A stretch of DNA of 64,000 nt from Brevundimonas sp. UBA7506 (GCF_002479495.1 NZ_DLNQ01000002.1:63272-127271); one strand, 5' to 3'; positions 54,035-63,599 are shown, counted from the first letter of the stretch. A program made the numbers and translations. The notes: generated from the sequence alone by a model not told the origin.

Positions 54035-54937
54035 ATGACCGACCAGAAGCCGACCGAAGAAGACCTGAACGCCCTGGACGTCACCGACGCCGAGGCGGTC
54101 GAGATGAACGCCATCGCCCATCCCTTCGTCGCCGATCCGGCGCCGGACGCGGACAATGAGTTGGTCAAGATCGACGCCCTGCCGTCGGGCGTGGTCTTCG
54201 TCACCATCAACCGGCCGGAGAAGAAGAACGCCTTCGACGCGGCCACCATCGCCGCCCTGTTCGAAGCCTTCGAGACCCTGCAGGGCGCCGACCGGGTGCG
54301 CGTGGTCTTTATCCGCGGCGCGGGCGGCACCTTCAGCGCGGGCGCCGACCTGAACTGGATGCGCGACGCCGCCGACTGGTCCGAGGCCGACAACCGCGAC
54401 GACGCCATGGGTCTGGCGAAAATGCTGAAGGCCCTGCACGACGTGCCGGCCCTGACGGTGGCCCTGGTCGAGGGCGCGGCCATGGGCGGCGGGGCGGGCA
54501 TCGTCGCCGCCTGCGACATGGCCGTGGCGGTCGAGGGGGCGCGCTTCGCCTTCTCCGAGGTCAAGCTGGGCCTGATTCCGGCGACCATCGCCCCCTATGT
54601 CATCGAGGCTGTCGGCGCGCGCCGCGCTCGCCAGCTGTTCCTGACGGCCAACATCTTCGACGCCGACTACGCCGCCCACGCAGGCCTGATCGACCTGGTT
54701 CTGCCGGAAGGTTCGGTGGACGAGTTCATCTCCATGCTGACCGACAGCCTGACGACCTGCGCGCCCGGCGCCATGGGCGAGGCCAAGCGTCTGGTGAACG
54801 ACGTGGCCGGCGAGGCCATCGACCATCGCCTGCTGGAAGAGACCGCCAAGCGCATCGCCCGCGCCCGCGTTTCGGAAGAAGGCCAGGAAGGCGTCCGCGC
54901 CTTCCTCGACAAGCGCGCGCCGAACTGGGCGCAATAA
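54035..54937 (+). CDS. Enoyl-CoA hydratase, probable methylglutaconyl-CoA hydratase
   Basis: 300 residues. The crotonase core has VTINRPEKKNAFDAATI, FSAGADLNWMRDAA (oxyanion-hole region, typical of methylglutaconyl-CoA hydratase), LVEGAAMGGGAGIVAACDMAVA and FSEVKLGLIPATIAPYV. An extra 45 residues at the N-terminus (MTDQKPTEEDLNALDVTDAEAVEM) are acidic and not part of the fold. It hydrates 3-methylglutaconyl-CoA to HMG-CoA. It lies between mccB and mccA, 9 bases before mccA. Confidence 0.88.
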   Translation: MTDQKPTEEDLNALDVTDAEAVEMNAIAHPFVADPAPDADNELVKIDALPSGVVFVTINRPEKKNAFDAATIAALFEAFETLQGADRVRVVFIRGAGGTFSAGADLNWMRDAADWSEADNRDDAMGLAKMLKALHDVPALTVALVEGAAMGGGAGIVAACDMAVAVEGARFAFSEVKLGLIPATIAPYVIEAVGARRARQLFLTANIFDADYAAHAGLIDLVLPEGSVDEFISMLTDSLTTCAPGAMGEAKRLVNDVAGEAIDHRLLEETAKRIARARVSEEGQEGVRAFLDKRAPNWAQ

Positions 54938-54946
54938 GGTAGCCGA

Positions 54947-56938
54947 ATGTTCAAGTCCGTCCTGGTCGCCAATCGCGGCGAGATCGCCTGCCGCGTCTTC
55001 CGCACCGCTCGCCGCATGGGCCTGCGCACCATCGCCGTCTATTCCGAGGCCGACGCCAACGCCCTGCACGTGCGCGAGGCGGACGAGGCGGTGCTGATCG
55101 GCCCGGCGGCGGCGCGTGAATCCTACCTGGATGCGGCCAAGGTGCTGGCGGCGGCCAAGGCGACAGGGGCCGAGGCCATCCACCCCGGCTACGGCTTCCT
55201 GTCCGAGAACGCCGACTTCGCCGAGGCGGTCATGGAGGCGGGCATTGTCTGGATCGGCCCGCAGCCGTCCTCGATCCGCGCCATGGGCCTGAAGGACGCG
55301 GCCAAGAAGCTGATGATCGAGGCGGGCGTGCCCGTCACCCCCGGCTATCAGGGCGAGGACCAGTCGGTCGAGACCCTGACGGCCGAGGCGAACCGCATCG
55401 GCTTCCCGGTCCTCATCAAGGCCGTCGCCGGCGGCGGCGGCAAGGGCATGAAGAAGGTCGACCGGGCCGAAGACTTCGCCGACGGTCTGGCTTCGGCTCA
55501 GCGTGAGGGCCAGTCCTCCTTCGGCGATCCGCGCGTCCTGATCGAGAGCTACATCACCCGCCCGCGCCACATCGAGGTGCAGGTCTTTGGCGACAGCCAC
55601 GGCAATGTCGTCCACCTGCATGAACGCGACTGCTCGCTGCAACGCCGCCACCAGAAGGTGATCGAGGAGGCGCCCGCGCCGGGCATGGATCAGGCGACGC
55701 GCGAGGCCGTCACCGCCGCCGCCGTGCGCGCCGCCAAGGCCGTGAACTATCAGGGCGCGGGGACCATCGAGTTCATCGCCGACGCCTCCGACGGGCTAAA
55801 GGCCAACCGCATCTGGTTCATGGAGATGAACACCCGGCTGCAGGTCGAGCACCCGGTGACCGAGAGCATCACCGGCGTCGATCTGGTCGAATGGCAACTG
55901 CGCGTCGCGGCGGGCGAGCCGATCCCGCTGAAGCAGGAAGAGATCCCGATGAAGGGCTGGGCCATGGAGGCTCGCCTCTATGCCGAGGACCCGGCCCACG
56001 GCTTCCTGCCGTCCATCGGGCGGCTGGATCACTTCGTCCTGCCCGACGACATTCGCGTTGATACCGGCGTCGAGCAGGGCGGCGAGGTCAGCCAGTTCTA
56101 CGACCCCATGATCGCCAAGCTGATCGTTCACGCCGACACCCGCGAAGCCGCCGCAGCCCGCCTGGCCAACGCCTGCCGCGAGGTCGAGGTCTGGCCCGTC
56201 CGCACCAACGCCGGCTTCCTGGCCCGTTGCCTGGACCACGCGCGCTTCGTCGAGGGCGACGTGGATACGGGCTTTATCGCGGCGGAGGAGGGCGAGTTGC
56301 TGAAGTTGGAGGGCAGCCCGCGCGCTGTCGCCGCGGCCGCCGGTTTGATCGGACTTGGTGCCGACGCCGCCGCCTTTGACGTCGAGGACAAGGCCTTGGC
56401 GCCGTGGCGGGCCGGCCTGTTCGGCTTCCGCATGAATGGCGCGGCCCAGTCGCGCACGGCCCTGCACCACGGCGATCAGCATCACGACGTGACCCTCACC
56501 GGCGAGCCGGGCTGGCACGGACGTCAGTCGAGCTTCGACGTCGGCGTGGGCGGCGAAACCGCCCGCGTCTATGGCGAGACGGACCTGGTCGTGGTCGACG
56601 GCGAGGTCGTCACCGCATTCGCCCCCGACGCCGAACGCATCGTGGTCTTCGACGACGGCGACGTCATCGATTTCCGCCGTCGCAAGGCCAGCGCGGGCGC
56701 GGGCGGCTCCGCCTCTGACGGCGGCCTTCGCGCGCCCATGCCCGGCAAGATCGTCGCCGCGCCGGCCAAGGCCGGCGACGTCGTGACCAAGGGCCAGCCG
56801 GTCGTGGTGCTGGAGGCCATGAAGATGGAGCACGCCCTGACCGCGCCCTTCGACGGCGTGGTGGCCGAGTTTAACGTCGCCCTCGGCGATCAGGTCGTGG
56901 ACGGCGCGGTTCTGGCTGTGGTCAAGGCGGCGGACTAA
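54947..56938 (+). CDS. mccA: Methylcrotonyl-CoA carboxylase, biotin-carrying (alpha) subunit
   Basis: 663 residues. Biotin carboxylase domain (VLVANRGEIACRVFRTARRMG, AEAIHPGYGFLSENADFAEAV, ATP-grasp loop AVAGGGGKGMK, EMNTRLQVEHPVTE) to about residue 450, then the linker domain and the biotinyl domain with Lys626 in LEAMKMEH. AAGG lies eight bases before the ATG. Together with MccB it carboxylates 3-methylcrotonyl-CoA. A palindromic repeat begins 5 bases after the stop. Confidence 0.93.
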   Translation: MFKSVLVANRGEIACRVFRTARRMGLRTIAVYSEADANALHVREADEAVLIGPAAARESYLDAAKVLAAAKATGAEAIHPGYGFLSENADFAEAVMEAGIVWIGPQPSSIRAMGLKDAAKKLMIEAGVPVTPGYQGEDQSVETLTAEANRIGFPVLIKAVAGGGGKGMKKVDRAEDFADGLASAQREGQSSFGDPRVLIESYITRPRHIEVQVFGDSHGNVVHLHERDCSLQRRHQKVIEEAPAPGMDQATREAVTAAAVRAAKAVNYQGAGTIEFIADASDGLKANRIWFMEMNTRLQVEHPVTESITGVDLVEWQLRVAAGEPIPLKQEEIPMKGWAMEARLYAEDPAHGFLPSIGRLDHFVLPDDIRVDTGVEQGGEVSQFYDPMIAKLIVHADTREAAAARLANACREVEVWPVRTNAGFLARCLDHARFVEGDVDTGFIAAEEGELLKLEGSPRAVAAAAGLIGLGADAAAFDVEDKALAPWRAGLFGFRMNGAAQSRTALHHGDQHHDVTLTGEPGWHGRQSSFDVGVGGETARVYGETDLVVVDGEVVTAFAPDAERIVVFDDGDVIDFRRRKASAGAGGSASDGGLRAPMPGKIVAAPAKAGDVVTKGQPVVVLEAMKMEHALTAPFDGVVAEFNVALGDQVVDGAVLAVVKAAD

Positions 56939-56943
56939 CCCTG

Positions 56944-57065
56944 CCGTCATCCCGGACGGCCTTCAGGCCGATCCGGGACCCAGGCCTTGGCTTCAAACAC
57001 TGACAGGGCTGGATCAGATCCGCCGTCTGGGTCCCGGGTTCCGCTGCGCGGCCCCGGAACGACGG
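56944..57065. repeat. Palindromic repeat element, related family (122 bp)
   Basis: Outer arms CCGTCATCCCGG and CCGGAACGACGG match imperfectly; inner arms CCGGGACCCAG (56973-56983) and CTGGGTCCCGG (57027-57037) match perfectly. It resembles the 104-bp elements but differs in the interior. It begins 5 bases after the mccA stop and ends before the DUF1489 gene. Confidence 0.75.
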
Positions 57066-57110
57066 AAGAGGCGGTTTCGCCGATTCACCCAAGAGACTAT
57101 CTGCACCCTC

Positions 57111-57509
57111 ATGCCCCTTCACATGATCAAGCTCTGCGTCGGCGTATCCGAGGTCGAGACGCTGGAAGCGAACGCCGGGCGTTCCGACTGGCGCATCGTC
57201 CACACCCGGATGACACCCAAGCGCGCCGCCGAGATCGAGGACGGCGGCTCGCTCTACTGGGTGATGAAGGGATCGGTGACCTGCCGTCAGCGCATCCTCG
57301 ACATCACGACCGTCGGCGAGGGCAAGGAAAGCCGCTGCGAGATCAGGCTGGACAGCACTGTCATCCGCACCGCGCCCCTGGGCCGGCGGCCGTTCCAGGG
57401 CTGGCGCTATTTCGAGCCCAAGGACGCGCCGTCGGACCTGTCCGTGGCCGAGACGACGGATCTGCCCGACGACCTGGCGCGCGAGCTGCGCGAACTGGGC
57501 GCCTGGTGA
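57111..57509 (+). CDS. DUF1489 family protein
   Basis: 132 residues: MPLHMIKLCVGVSEVETLEAN, VHTRMTPKRAAEIEDGGSLYWVMKGSVTCRQRILDI and FQGWRYFEPKDAPSDL follow the DUF1489 pattern, an alphaproteobacterial family of unknown function, soluble and short. It lies between the mccA-associated repeat and the MATE transporter gene, probably separately expressed. Confidence 0.85.
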   Translation: MPLHMIKLCVGVSEVETLEANAGRSDWRIVHTRMTPKRAAEIEDGGSLYWVMKGSVTCRQRILDITTVGEGKESRCEIRLDSTVIRTAPLGRRPFQGWRYFEPKDAPSDLSVAETTDLPDDLARELRELGAW

Positions 57510-57574
57510 CCCTTTTGTGGCATTAGTCCGCAAGTGTTGACCTTTGGTCGCCGTCGTGGCCTGTCCCGGCTCCG

Positions 57575-58921
57575 ATGACCAAAGCCCTGCTCAGCTTCAA
57601 GACCCGCGAGACCCTTTCCGAGCTGCTGAAGCTGGCCTGGCCGGTCGTGATGGCGCGTCTGGGCATCATGACCATGGGCCTGACCGACGCCATCGTCGTC
57701 GGCCACTACGCCAGCCGCGAACTGGCCTATCACTCCCTGGCCTGGGCGCCGTCGTCGGTCGTCCTGACCACGGCGGTCGGCCTGATGATGGGGGTGCAGG
57801 TCATGACCGCCCGTCTGCTGGGCGAGGGCCGCAAGGACGAGGTCGGCGCGGTCCTGCGTCGCGGCATGGTCTACGCCATGCAGATCGGTTTCGTTTCCAT
57901 GATCGCCCTGATGGCGCTGGGGCCGTTCGGCCTGCGCCACATGGGGCTGGAAGACGGACTGGGCGAGGGCGCCTCGCCGGTCTTGATGATCTTCGCCCTG
58001 TCGATGCCCTTCTATCTGGTCTCGGTGGCGGCCCAGTTCTTCCTTGAGGGACTGCATCGACCCAAGGCCGGCATGGTCGCCATGTGGGTGGCCAACCTGA
58101 TCAATCTGGCGCTCAACATTGTGCTGGTGCCCGACATGCTGGGCCTGGGCGCGGACGGGGCGGTCGCCTCGGCCTGGGCCACCTTCGGCGCGCGTATGGC
58201 TCTGGCCGTCTTCCTGGTCATCTTCATCCTGCGCCTGCCCGAGGCCAGGGAATGGGGCCTGTTCAACAAACCGAAGCGCGACAAGGCGGTCGAGCGCGAG
58301 CAGGTCAAGGTCGGCGTCGGGGCCGGTTCGTCCAACTTCATCGAGGTCGGGGCCTTCGCCGCCATGACCGTCTTCGCCGGACAACTGGGCGCGGCCGAGA
58401 CCGCCAGCTGGGCGGTCGTCATCAACGTCTCCGCCATCGTCTTCATGGTGCCCATGGGCCTGTCGTCGGCGACGGCGGTTCTGGTGGGCCGCAGCTATGG
58501 CGCGGGCGACAAGGCCGGGGTCATGCGCGGCGGTCTGGCGGGCATCGGCGTGGTGACGGTTCTGGCCTTCATCATCGCCATCGGCCTGTGGCTGACCGCG
58601 CCTCTGGTGGTCAGCGCCTATACGACCGATCCGGCCATCCTGGCCATCGCGGCCCCGGCCCTGGTGCTGGCGACCCTGTTCTTTGTCGCCGACGCCCAGC
58701 AGGTGGTCGCGGCCCAGGCCAACCGTGCGGCGGGCGATGTGGTCTGGCCGACGCTGATGCACCTGCTGTCCTACGGCGTCATCATGATCCCGCTGGGCTG
58801 GTGGCTGGCACACCAGATCGGCGTCGATGGTCTGGTCTGGTCGGTCATCGTGGCCAGCCTGATCTCGGGCGCGCTGCTGACCGGGCGCTTCGTGCGGATC
58901 GCCAGGCGGCTTCCAGCCTGA
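57575..58921 (+). CDS. MATE family efflux transporter (NorM-like)
   Basis: 448 residues with about twelve membrane helices. MATE motifs: KLAWPVVMARLGIMTMGLTDAIVVGHYAS, HSLAWAPSSVVLTTAVGLMMGVQVMTARLLGEGR and, in the second half, VPMGLSSATAVLVGRSYGAGDKAGVMRGGLAG. It exports cationic drugs or metabolites using Na+ or H+. Its stop lies 9 bases before a 147-bp palindromic element that separates it from metG. Confidence 0.9.
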   Translation: MTKALLSFKTRETLSELLKLAWPVVMARLGIMTMGLTDAIVVGHYASRELAYHSLAWAPSSVVLTTAVGLMMGVQVMTARLLGEGRKDEVGAVLRRGMVYAMQIGFVSMIALMALGPFGLRHMGLEDGLGEGASPVLMIFALSMPFYLVSVAAQFFLEGLHRPKAGMVAMWVANLINLALNIVLVPDMLGLGADGAVASAWATFGARMALAVFLVIFILRLPEAREWGLFNKPKRDKAVEREQVKVGVGAGSSNFIEVGAFAAMTVFAGQLGAAETASWAVVINVSAIVFMVPMGLSSATAVLVGRSYGAGDKAGVMRGGLAGIGVVTVLAFIIAIGLWLTAPLVVSAYTTDPAILAIAAPALVLATLFFVADAQQVVAAQANRAAGDVVWPTLMHLLSYGVIMIPLGWWLAHQIGVDGLVWSVIVASLISGALLTGRFVRIARRLPA

Positions 58922-58930
58922 TCCCGCTTT

Positions 58931-59077
58931 CTCCCTCCCCTTCATGGGGAGGGTGGTCGCTTAGCGACCGGGTGGGGAGGGCGAGGTGATACAGAACACG
59001 GCGCTTGATCCGCCTGGCCGCCCCCACCCGACCTCGGCCTGACGGCCTCAGCCACCCTCCCCATGAAGGGGAGGGAG
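58931..59077. repeat. 147-bp element with 26-bp perfect terminal inverted repeats
   Basis: Arms 58931-58956 and 59052-59077 are exact reverse complements over 26 bases, each arm itself able to fold (CCTCCCC/GGGGAGG). Next to the left arm is GGTCGCT/AGCGACC, a further hairpin. It has no coding capacity. It lies between the MATE gene and metG, ending about 70 bases before the metG start. It looks like a MITE-type or palindromic repeat unrelated to the 104-bp family. Confidence 0.85.
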
Positions 59078-59147
59078 AGGCGAAGTGGGTGACGCCTCGG
59101 GTTTCGCCCTCTATATCCGTCTGCTTCCTCCCGCAGACTGGACGACC

Positions 59148-60857
59148 ATGGCCCGCATCCTCATCACCTCGGCGCTGCCCTACATCAACGGCATCAAGCA
59201 CCTTGGGAATCTGGCCGGGTCGATGTTACCCGCCGATGTCTGGGCGCGGTTCATGCGCGGGCGCGGCCATGACGTCCTCTATGTCTGCGCCACCGACGAG
59301 CACGGCACCCCGGCCGAGCTGGCCGCCGCCGCCGCCGGTCAGGACGTCCGCACCTATTGCGACGAACAGCATGAGGTTCAGAAGAAGGCCGGCGAGGCCT
59401 TCAGCCTGTCCTTCGACGTCTTCGGCCGCAGCTCCAACGAACCGAACAAGCGCCTGACCCAGCACTTCGCCAAGGTGCTGGAAGAGCGCGGCCTGATCGA
59501 GGAGCGCGTCGACCGGATGATCTATTCGATCGACGACGCCCGCTTCCTGCCCGACCGCTATGTCGAAGGAACCTGCCCCCACTGCGCCTATGAGAAGGCG
59601 CGCGGCGACCAGTGCGACAACTGCGGCCGCCTGCTGGACCCGACCGACCTGATCAACCCCTATTCGGCGGTTTCGGGCAGCCGCAATCTGGAGGTCCGCG
59701 ACACACGCCACCTCTATCTGCTTCAGACCAAGGTGGCCGACGACGTCCGCGCCTGGGTCGACGCCCGTTCCGAGGGCTGGCAGCCCCTGGCCCGCTCCAT
59801 CGCCTACAAGCATCTGGACGAAGGCCTGATCGACCGCGGCATCACCCGCGACCTGAAATGGGGCGTGCCGGTCGTCGGTCCCGACGGCGGCCCGCGTCCG
59901 GGTATGGAGGGTAAGGTCTTCTACGTCTGGTTCGACGCCCCCATCGAATACATCGGCGCGACCGAGGAGTGGGCGGAAGCCACCGGCGGAAACTGGCGCT
60001 CGTGGTGGCGTCTGGACGAGGGCGCCGACGACGTGCGCTACGTCCAGTTTATGGGCAAGGACAACGTGGCCTTCCACACCGTCAGCTTCCCCGCCACCAT
60101 CCTGGGCTCGGGCGAGCCGTGGAAGACGGTCGATCAGCTCAAGGCCTTCAACTGGCTGAACTGGTACGGCGGCAAGTTCTCGACCAGCATGGGCCGCGGC
60201 GTCTTCATGGATCAGGCGCTGGAGCTGCTGCCCGCCGACTACTGGCGCTGGCACCTGACGGCCTATGGGCCGGAACACTCCGACGCCGCCTTCACCTGGG
60301 AGCAGTTCCAGGCGACGACGAACAAGGACCTGGCCGACGTGCTGGGCAACTTCGTCAACCGCATCGTCAAGTTCACGGAATCCAAGTTCGACGGCGTCGT
60401 GCCCGAGGGCGGCGAGGCCGGTCCCCTGGAGATCAAGCTGGCCGCCGACATCAAGGCGGGTCTGGAAACCCTGACCGCCGAGTTCGAGGCCATGGAGTTC
60501 CGCAAGGCGGCTCAGGCCGCGCGCGCCCTCTGGGTTTTGGGCAACGAGTACCTTCAGGAAGCCGCCCCGTGGACGGCGCTGAAGACCGACCGCGACCGCG
60601 CCGCCGTCGTCGTCCGCACCGGCCTGTCGCTGGTCGCCCTGTTCGCCCGCATCACCGTACCCTTCATGCCCGGCAGCGCCGAACGCATCGGCGCCACGGT
60701 CGGCGCGACGGATCTGTCGTGGCCGGAGGCTGAGGCCGACCTGCTGAACCTGGTTCCGGCCGGTCAGACGGTCGCCGCCGCCGCCGTCCTGTTCGCCAAG
60801 ATCGAGGACGCCCAGGTCGCCGAATGGACAGAACGCTTCGGCGGCGCCGAGGGGTGA
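59148..60857 (+). CDS. metG: Methionyl-tRNA synthetase
   Basis: 569 residues from ATG 59148 ([21 protein letters not shown]); an upstream extension reads into non-conserved sequence. Class I signatures: the HIGH-type HLGN and the KMSKS-type KFSTSMGRG. The zinc knuckle [18 protein letters not shown] lies around residue 145. C-terminal anticodon-binding helices are present and there is no C-terminal tRNA-binding extension. It charges initiator and elongator tRNA-Met. The leader contains part of the 147-bp repeat. Downstream, the 2OG oxygenase follows 14 bases later. Confidence 0.96.
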   Translation: MARILITSALPYINGIKHLGNLAGSMLPADVWARFMRGRGHDVLYVCATDEHGTPAELAAAAAGQDVRTYCDEQHEVQKKAGEAFSLSFDVFGRSSNEPNKRLTQHFAKVLEERGLIEERVDRMIYSIDDARFLPDRYVEGTCPHCAYEKARGDQCDNCGRLLDPTDLINPYSAVSGSRNLEVRDTRHLYLLQTKVADDVRAWVDARSEGWQPLARSIAYKHLDEGLIDRGITRDLKWGVPVVGPDGGPRPGMEGKVFYVWFDAPIEYIGATEEWAEATGGNWRSWWRLDEGADDVRYVQFMGKDNVAFHTVSFPATILGSGEPWKTVDQLKAFNWLNWYGGKFSTSMGRGVFMDQALELLPADYWRWHLTAYGPEHSDAAFTWEQFQATTNKDLADVLGNFVNRIVKFTESKFDGVVPEGGEAGPLEIKLAADIKAGLETLTAEFEAMEFRKAAQAARALWVLGNEYLQEAAPWTALKTDRDRAAVVVRTGLSLVALFARITVPFMPGSAERIGATVGATDLSWPEAEADLLNLVPAGQTVAAAAVLFAKIEDAQVAEWTERFGGAEG

Positions 60858-60871
60858 CGGCGGGAGCGCGT

Positions 60872-61597
60872 ATGCCGGCCTTGAGCGACCTGTCCCCGGA
60901 CCGGCGCGCGGCGGTGCGCGAGCGTCTCGCGGCGAGCGGTCGGGCCCAGGTTCGGGATATCCTGTCGCCGGCCTCGGCCCAGGCCCTGCACGCGGCGGCC
61001 TGCGAGACGGACTATAACGTCGTGACCCGGCGCGGGACGGGCCATGTCGACCTGCCGGGCGCCTGGCTGGCCTCGCTTCAGCCGGGACAGAAGCAGGCCC
61101 TGGGTCAGGCGATCCAGTCCGCCGCCACGGACGGCTTCCAGTATCTGTATGACAACCACCCGGTCTTCGACCTGGTTCAGGCGGGCCAGGCGGCGCCGAT
61201 CTGGGCCGATCTGCTGGCCTTCCTGAACGGCGAGGCCTTTCTGGACCTCATGCGCGACCTGACGGACGAGCCGCGCATCGCCCTGGCCGACGCCCAACTG
61301 ACCCGTTTCCGCGCCGGGCACTTCCTCACCGAGCATGACGATCACGCCGAGGGAAAGAACCGTTATTTCGCCTATGTGCTGAACTTGACGCCGGTCTGGC
61401 GGATCGACTGGGGCGGATTGCTGGCTTTCCATGGCGATGACGGCAACGTGGCCGAAGCCTTCACGCCCTGCTTCAACACGTTGAACCTGCTCAGGGTCCC
61501 GACGCCCCATTCGGTCACCCAGGTCGCCCTTTCAGCCGGGGAGGACCGGATTTCAGTCACGGGTTGGCTGCGCGGACACGAAGCGCTGACCCAGTAA
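60872..61597 (+). CDS. 2OG-Fe(II) oxygenase, prolyl-hydroxylase type
   Basis: 241 residues from ATG 60872 (GGGAG five bases upstream). The double-stranded beta-helix has the iron ligands in FLTEHDDHAEGKNRYFAYVLNLTP (His and Asp) and TPHSVTQVAL (distal His), with the 2-oxoglutarate-binding Arg in ISVTGWLRG. The layout LTRFRAGHFL, then GGLLAFHGDDGNVAEAFTPCFNTLNLLRVP, resembles OGFOD1/Tpa1-like prolyl hydroxylases, which in eukaryotes modify ribosomal protein S12/uS12. It directly follows metG; a translational target would fit but is inference. Confidence 0.82.
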   Translation: MPALSDLSPDRRAAVRERLAASGRAQVRDILSPASAQALHAAACETDYNVVTRRGTGHVDLPGAWLASLQPGQKQALGQAIQSAATDGFQYLYDNHPVFDLVQAGQAAPIWADLLAFLNGEAFLDLMRDLTDEPRIALADAQLTRFRAGHFLTEHDDHAEGKNRYFAYVLNLTPVWRIDWGGLLAFHGDDGNVAEAFTPCFNTLNLLRVPTPHSVTQVALSAGEDRISVTGWLRGHEALTQ

Positions 61598-61602
61598 AAG
61601 AG

Positions 61603-61630
61603 AAAAGGCCCGGATTGCTCCGGGCCTTTT
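61603..61630. terminator. Bidirectional intrinsic terminator
   Basis: An 11-bp perfect stem AAAAGGCCCGG/CCGGGCCTTTT with a 6-nt loop lies between the convergent oxygenase and terC genes, with A/T runs on both sides serving both strands. Confidence 0.9.
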
Positions 61631-61639
61631 GTTGTCGGG

Positions 61640-62482
61640 TCAGTGCGCGGGCGCCGTCTCCGGCGGCGCGCTTCGTTGTTCCCGCGCGCCGGGCAGGGCG
61701 GCGGGGGTAGCGTCCTTGCTGCCGGCGCCGGCGTGCTTCATGTGCTTGGCCTGCTCCTCGGCGCCGATGTCGAGGAAGGCGGGGGCCGAGGCGTTGAACT
61801 GGTCGGCGTGGCCGGTGCGCACGATGACCGAACGGCCGCCGTCCCAGATCATGTGCAGGGCGACGTACAGGACGATGACCAGACCCACATAAGCGATCCA
61901 GCGATAGCGGTTCAGCAGCTTGGCGATGAAGCTGGCGGCCAGACCCATCAGGGCGATCGACAGGATCAGGCCGAAGACCATGATCCAGGGGTGGTCATGG
62001 CTGGCGCCGGCGACGGCCAGCACATTGTCCAGCGACATGGTCAGGTCGGCGATCATGATCTGGATCAGGGCGGCGCCGAAGGTCTTGCGCTTCAGGCCCA
62101 GTTCCTCGGGCGAGGGGCCGCCGCCGTGCTCGATGGCCATGGCCCGTTCGATCTCGGCCTCGGCCTCGGCCTGGTCGTGGGTGGCCTGCTCGCGCAGTTC
62201 GCGCCACATCTTCCAGCAGACCCACAGCAGCAGGAAGCCGCCCGCCAGCAGCAGGCCGACGATGGCCAGAAGCTGCACGGTGATCAGGGCCAGACCGATA
62301 CGCATGACGACGGCGGCGGCCAGACCGATCAGGATGGCCTTGCGGCGTTGTTCCTGGGGCAGGGCGGCGGCGGCCAGGCCGACGGCGACGGCGTTGTCGC
62401 CGGCCAGAACGAGATCGATCATCAGAACCTTGCCGAGGGCGGAGGCCTGACTGAGCAGATGGGGGTCTGAAAGGAATTCCAT
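61640..62482 (-). CDS. TerC family membrane protein
   Basis: 280 residues. TerC motifs DLVLAGDNAVAVGLAAAALP and MIADLTMSLDNVLAVAGAS, each with a membrane-embedded acidic pair, and about seven helices. A polar loop around residues 95-135 is rich in Ala/Glu, and a cytoplasmic or periplasmic tail ends ALPGAREQRSAPPETAPAH. TerC/YjbE/MntY proteins export manganese or assist metal loading of secreted enzymes. The gene is monocistronic. Confidence 0.9.
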   Translation of the reverse strand: MEFLSDPHLLSQASALGKVLMIDLVLAGDNAVAVGLAAAALPQEQRRKAILIGLAAAVVMRIGLALITVQLLAIVGLLLAGGFLLLWVCWKMWRELREQATHDQAEAEAEIERAMAIEHGGGPSPEELGLKRKTFGAALIQIMIADLTMSLDNVLAVAGASHDHPWIMVFGLILSIALMGLAASFIAKLLNRYRWIAYVGLVIVLYVALHMIWDGGRSVIVRTGHADQFNASAPAFLDIGAEEQAKHMKHAGAGSKDATPAALPGAREQRSAPPETAPAH

Positions 62483-62538
62483 CCGGGTTTCTTAAGCCCC
62501 GGGCCGGGCTGCGCCAAGACGCCGCAGCGGCAAAGTCA

Positions 62539-62569
62539 CGCTCCCGCCAGTCTGTGACCGGCGGGAGCG
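62539..62569 (-). terminator. Hairpin after rlmB
   Basis: A perfect 10-bp stem CGCTCCCGCC/GGCGGGAGCG (62539-62548, 62560-62569) lies 6 bases after the rlmB stop on the minus strand. Only a weak TTT follows, so termination is likely but not textbook. Confidence 0.5.
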
Positions 62570-62575
62570 ATCCGG

Positions 62576-63451
62576 TCAGCCGGCGCGCTGCGCGCGCGCG
62601 GCTTCATAGAGGGCGATGGCCGCCGCGTTGGAGACGTTCAGGCTTTCGAAGCCGCCGGGCATGGGGATCTTGGCCAGGACGTCGCAGTGCTCGGCCACCA
62701 GGCGGCGCACGCCGTCGCCTTCGGAGCCCATGACCAGGACGGTCGGACGCGAATCGAGGGCTTCCTCCAGCGTCTGCTCGGCGGCGCCGTCCAGGGCCAC
62801 GGCGCGCCAGCCCATGTCGGCCAGTTTCTCGAGCGCGCGGCTGAGGTTGGTGACGCGGGCGCAGGGCAGGCGCTCGGTCGCGCCGACGGCCGCCTTCGCC
62901 AAGGCGCCGGCCAGGGCCGGCGAGTGCCGGTCCTGCACCACGATGCCCTTGGCGCCGAAGGCCAGGGCCGAACGGAAGATGGCGCCGACGTTCTGGGTGT
63001 CGGTCAACTGATCCAGCATGACGATCACGCCCTGGGCGTCTTCGGCGATCTCTTCCAGCGACACGCCTTCCAGCGGCTGAACCTTGAAGACCATGCCCTG
63101 ATGAACGGCGCCGGCGGGCAGCATTCGGGCCAGGGCGGTCGAATCGATCACCTCGATTCGGTGGCCGTTCGCCAGATTTTCCCGTTCGATTTCAGCGGCT
63201 CTGTCCTCCGTGACCATCAAACGGCCCGTTCCGCGGCGGGTCGGATTGGCCAGAGCGGCCAGAACCGGATGGCGGCCCCAGATAAAATTATCCGCATCGG
63301 CCTTGCCGCGCGGGGGCTTGGAGGCGGAATCTCCCCCGGAACGACCTGCCGACGCAGCCGATCGACCCTTCTCGGGACGGTTTTCTCCACGCTTGTGGAA
63401 AGATTGTTTTTTACCGGGTTTCCGGTCGTTGCGTTCTGAAAATGACGACAC
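62576..63451 (-). CDS. rlmB: 23S rRNA 2'-O-methyltransferase RlmB-like (SpoU family)
   Basis: 291 residues with GTG start; GGAGG lies ten bases upstream. A basic, disordered N-terminal tail (about 1-52, rich in K, R, S) precedes the substrate-binding domain (FIWGRHPVLAALANP) and the SPOUT domain: LDQLTDTQNVGAIFRSALAFGAKGIV, VLVMGSEGDGVRRL and IPMPGGFESLNVSNAAAIALYE. It methylates G2251 of 23S rRNA in E. coli. It is divergent from the tRNA-Tyr/tRNA-Gly/tuf unit, with 148 bases between. Confidence 0.9.
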   Translation of the reverse strand: MSSFSERNDRKPGKKQSFHKRGENRPEKGRSAASAGRSGGDSASKPPRGKADADNFIWGRHPVLAALANPTRRGTGRLMVTEDRAAEIERENLANGHRIEVIDSTALARMLPAGAVHQGMVFKVQPLEGVSLEEIAEDAQGVIVMLDQLTDTQNVGAIFRSALAFGAKGIVVQDRHSPALAGALAKAAVGATERLPCARVTNLSRALEKLADMGWRAVALDGAAEQTLEEALDSRPTVLVMGSEGDGVRRLVAEHCDVLAKIPMPGGFESLNVSNAAAIALYEAARAQRAG

Positions 63452-63599
63452 TATAAGACGGCCTCCGATTTGGGCCCCAGGGCTTCGGGTCAGGCGCTTC
63501 CTCTAAAGCAGGCGTCGCCGGACACGAAGGCTTTCGCGACAAAAATGATCGAAAGATCGTGGTGTTGCGTATTCCAGACCGGTTTTGAAAACGCGCGCT

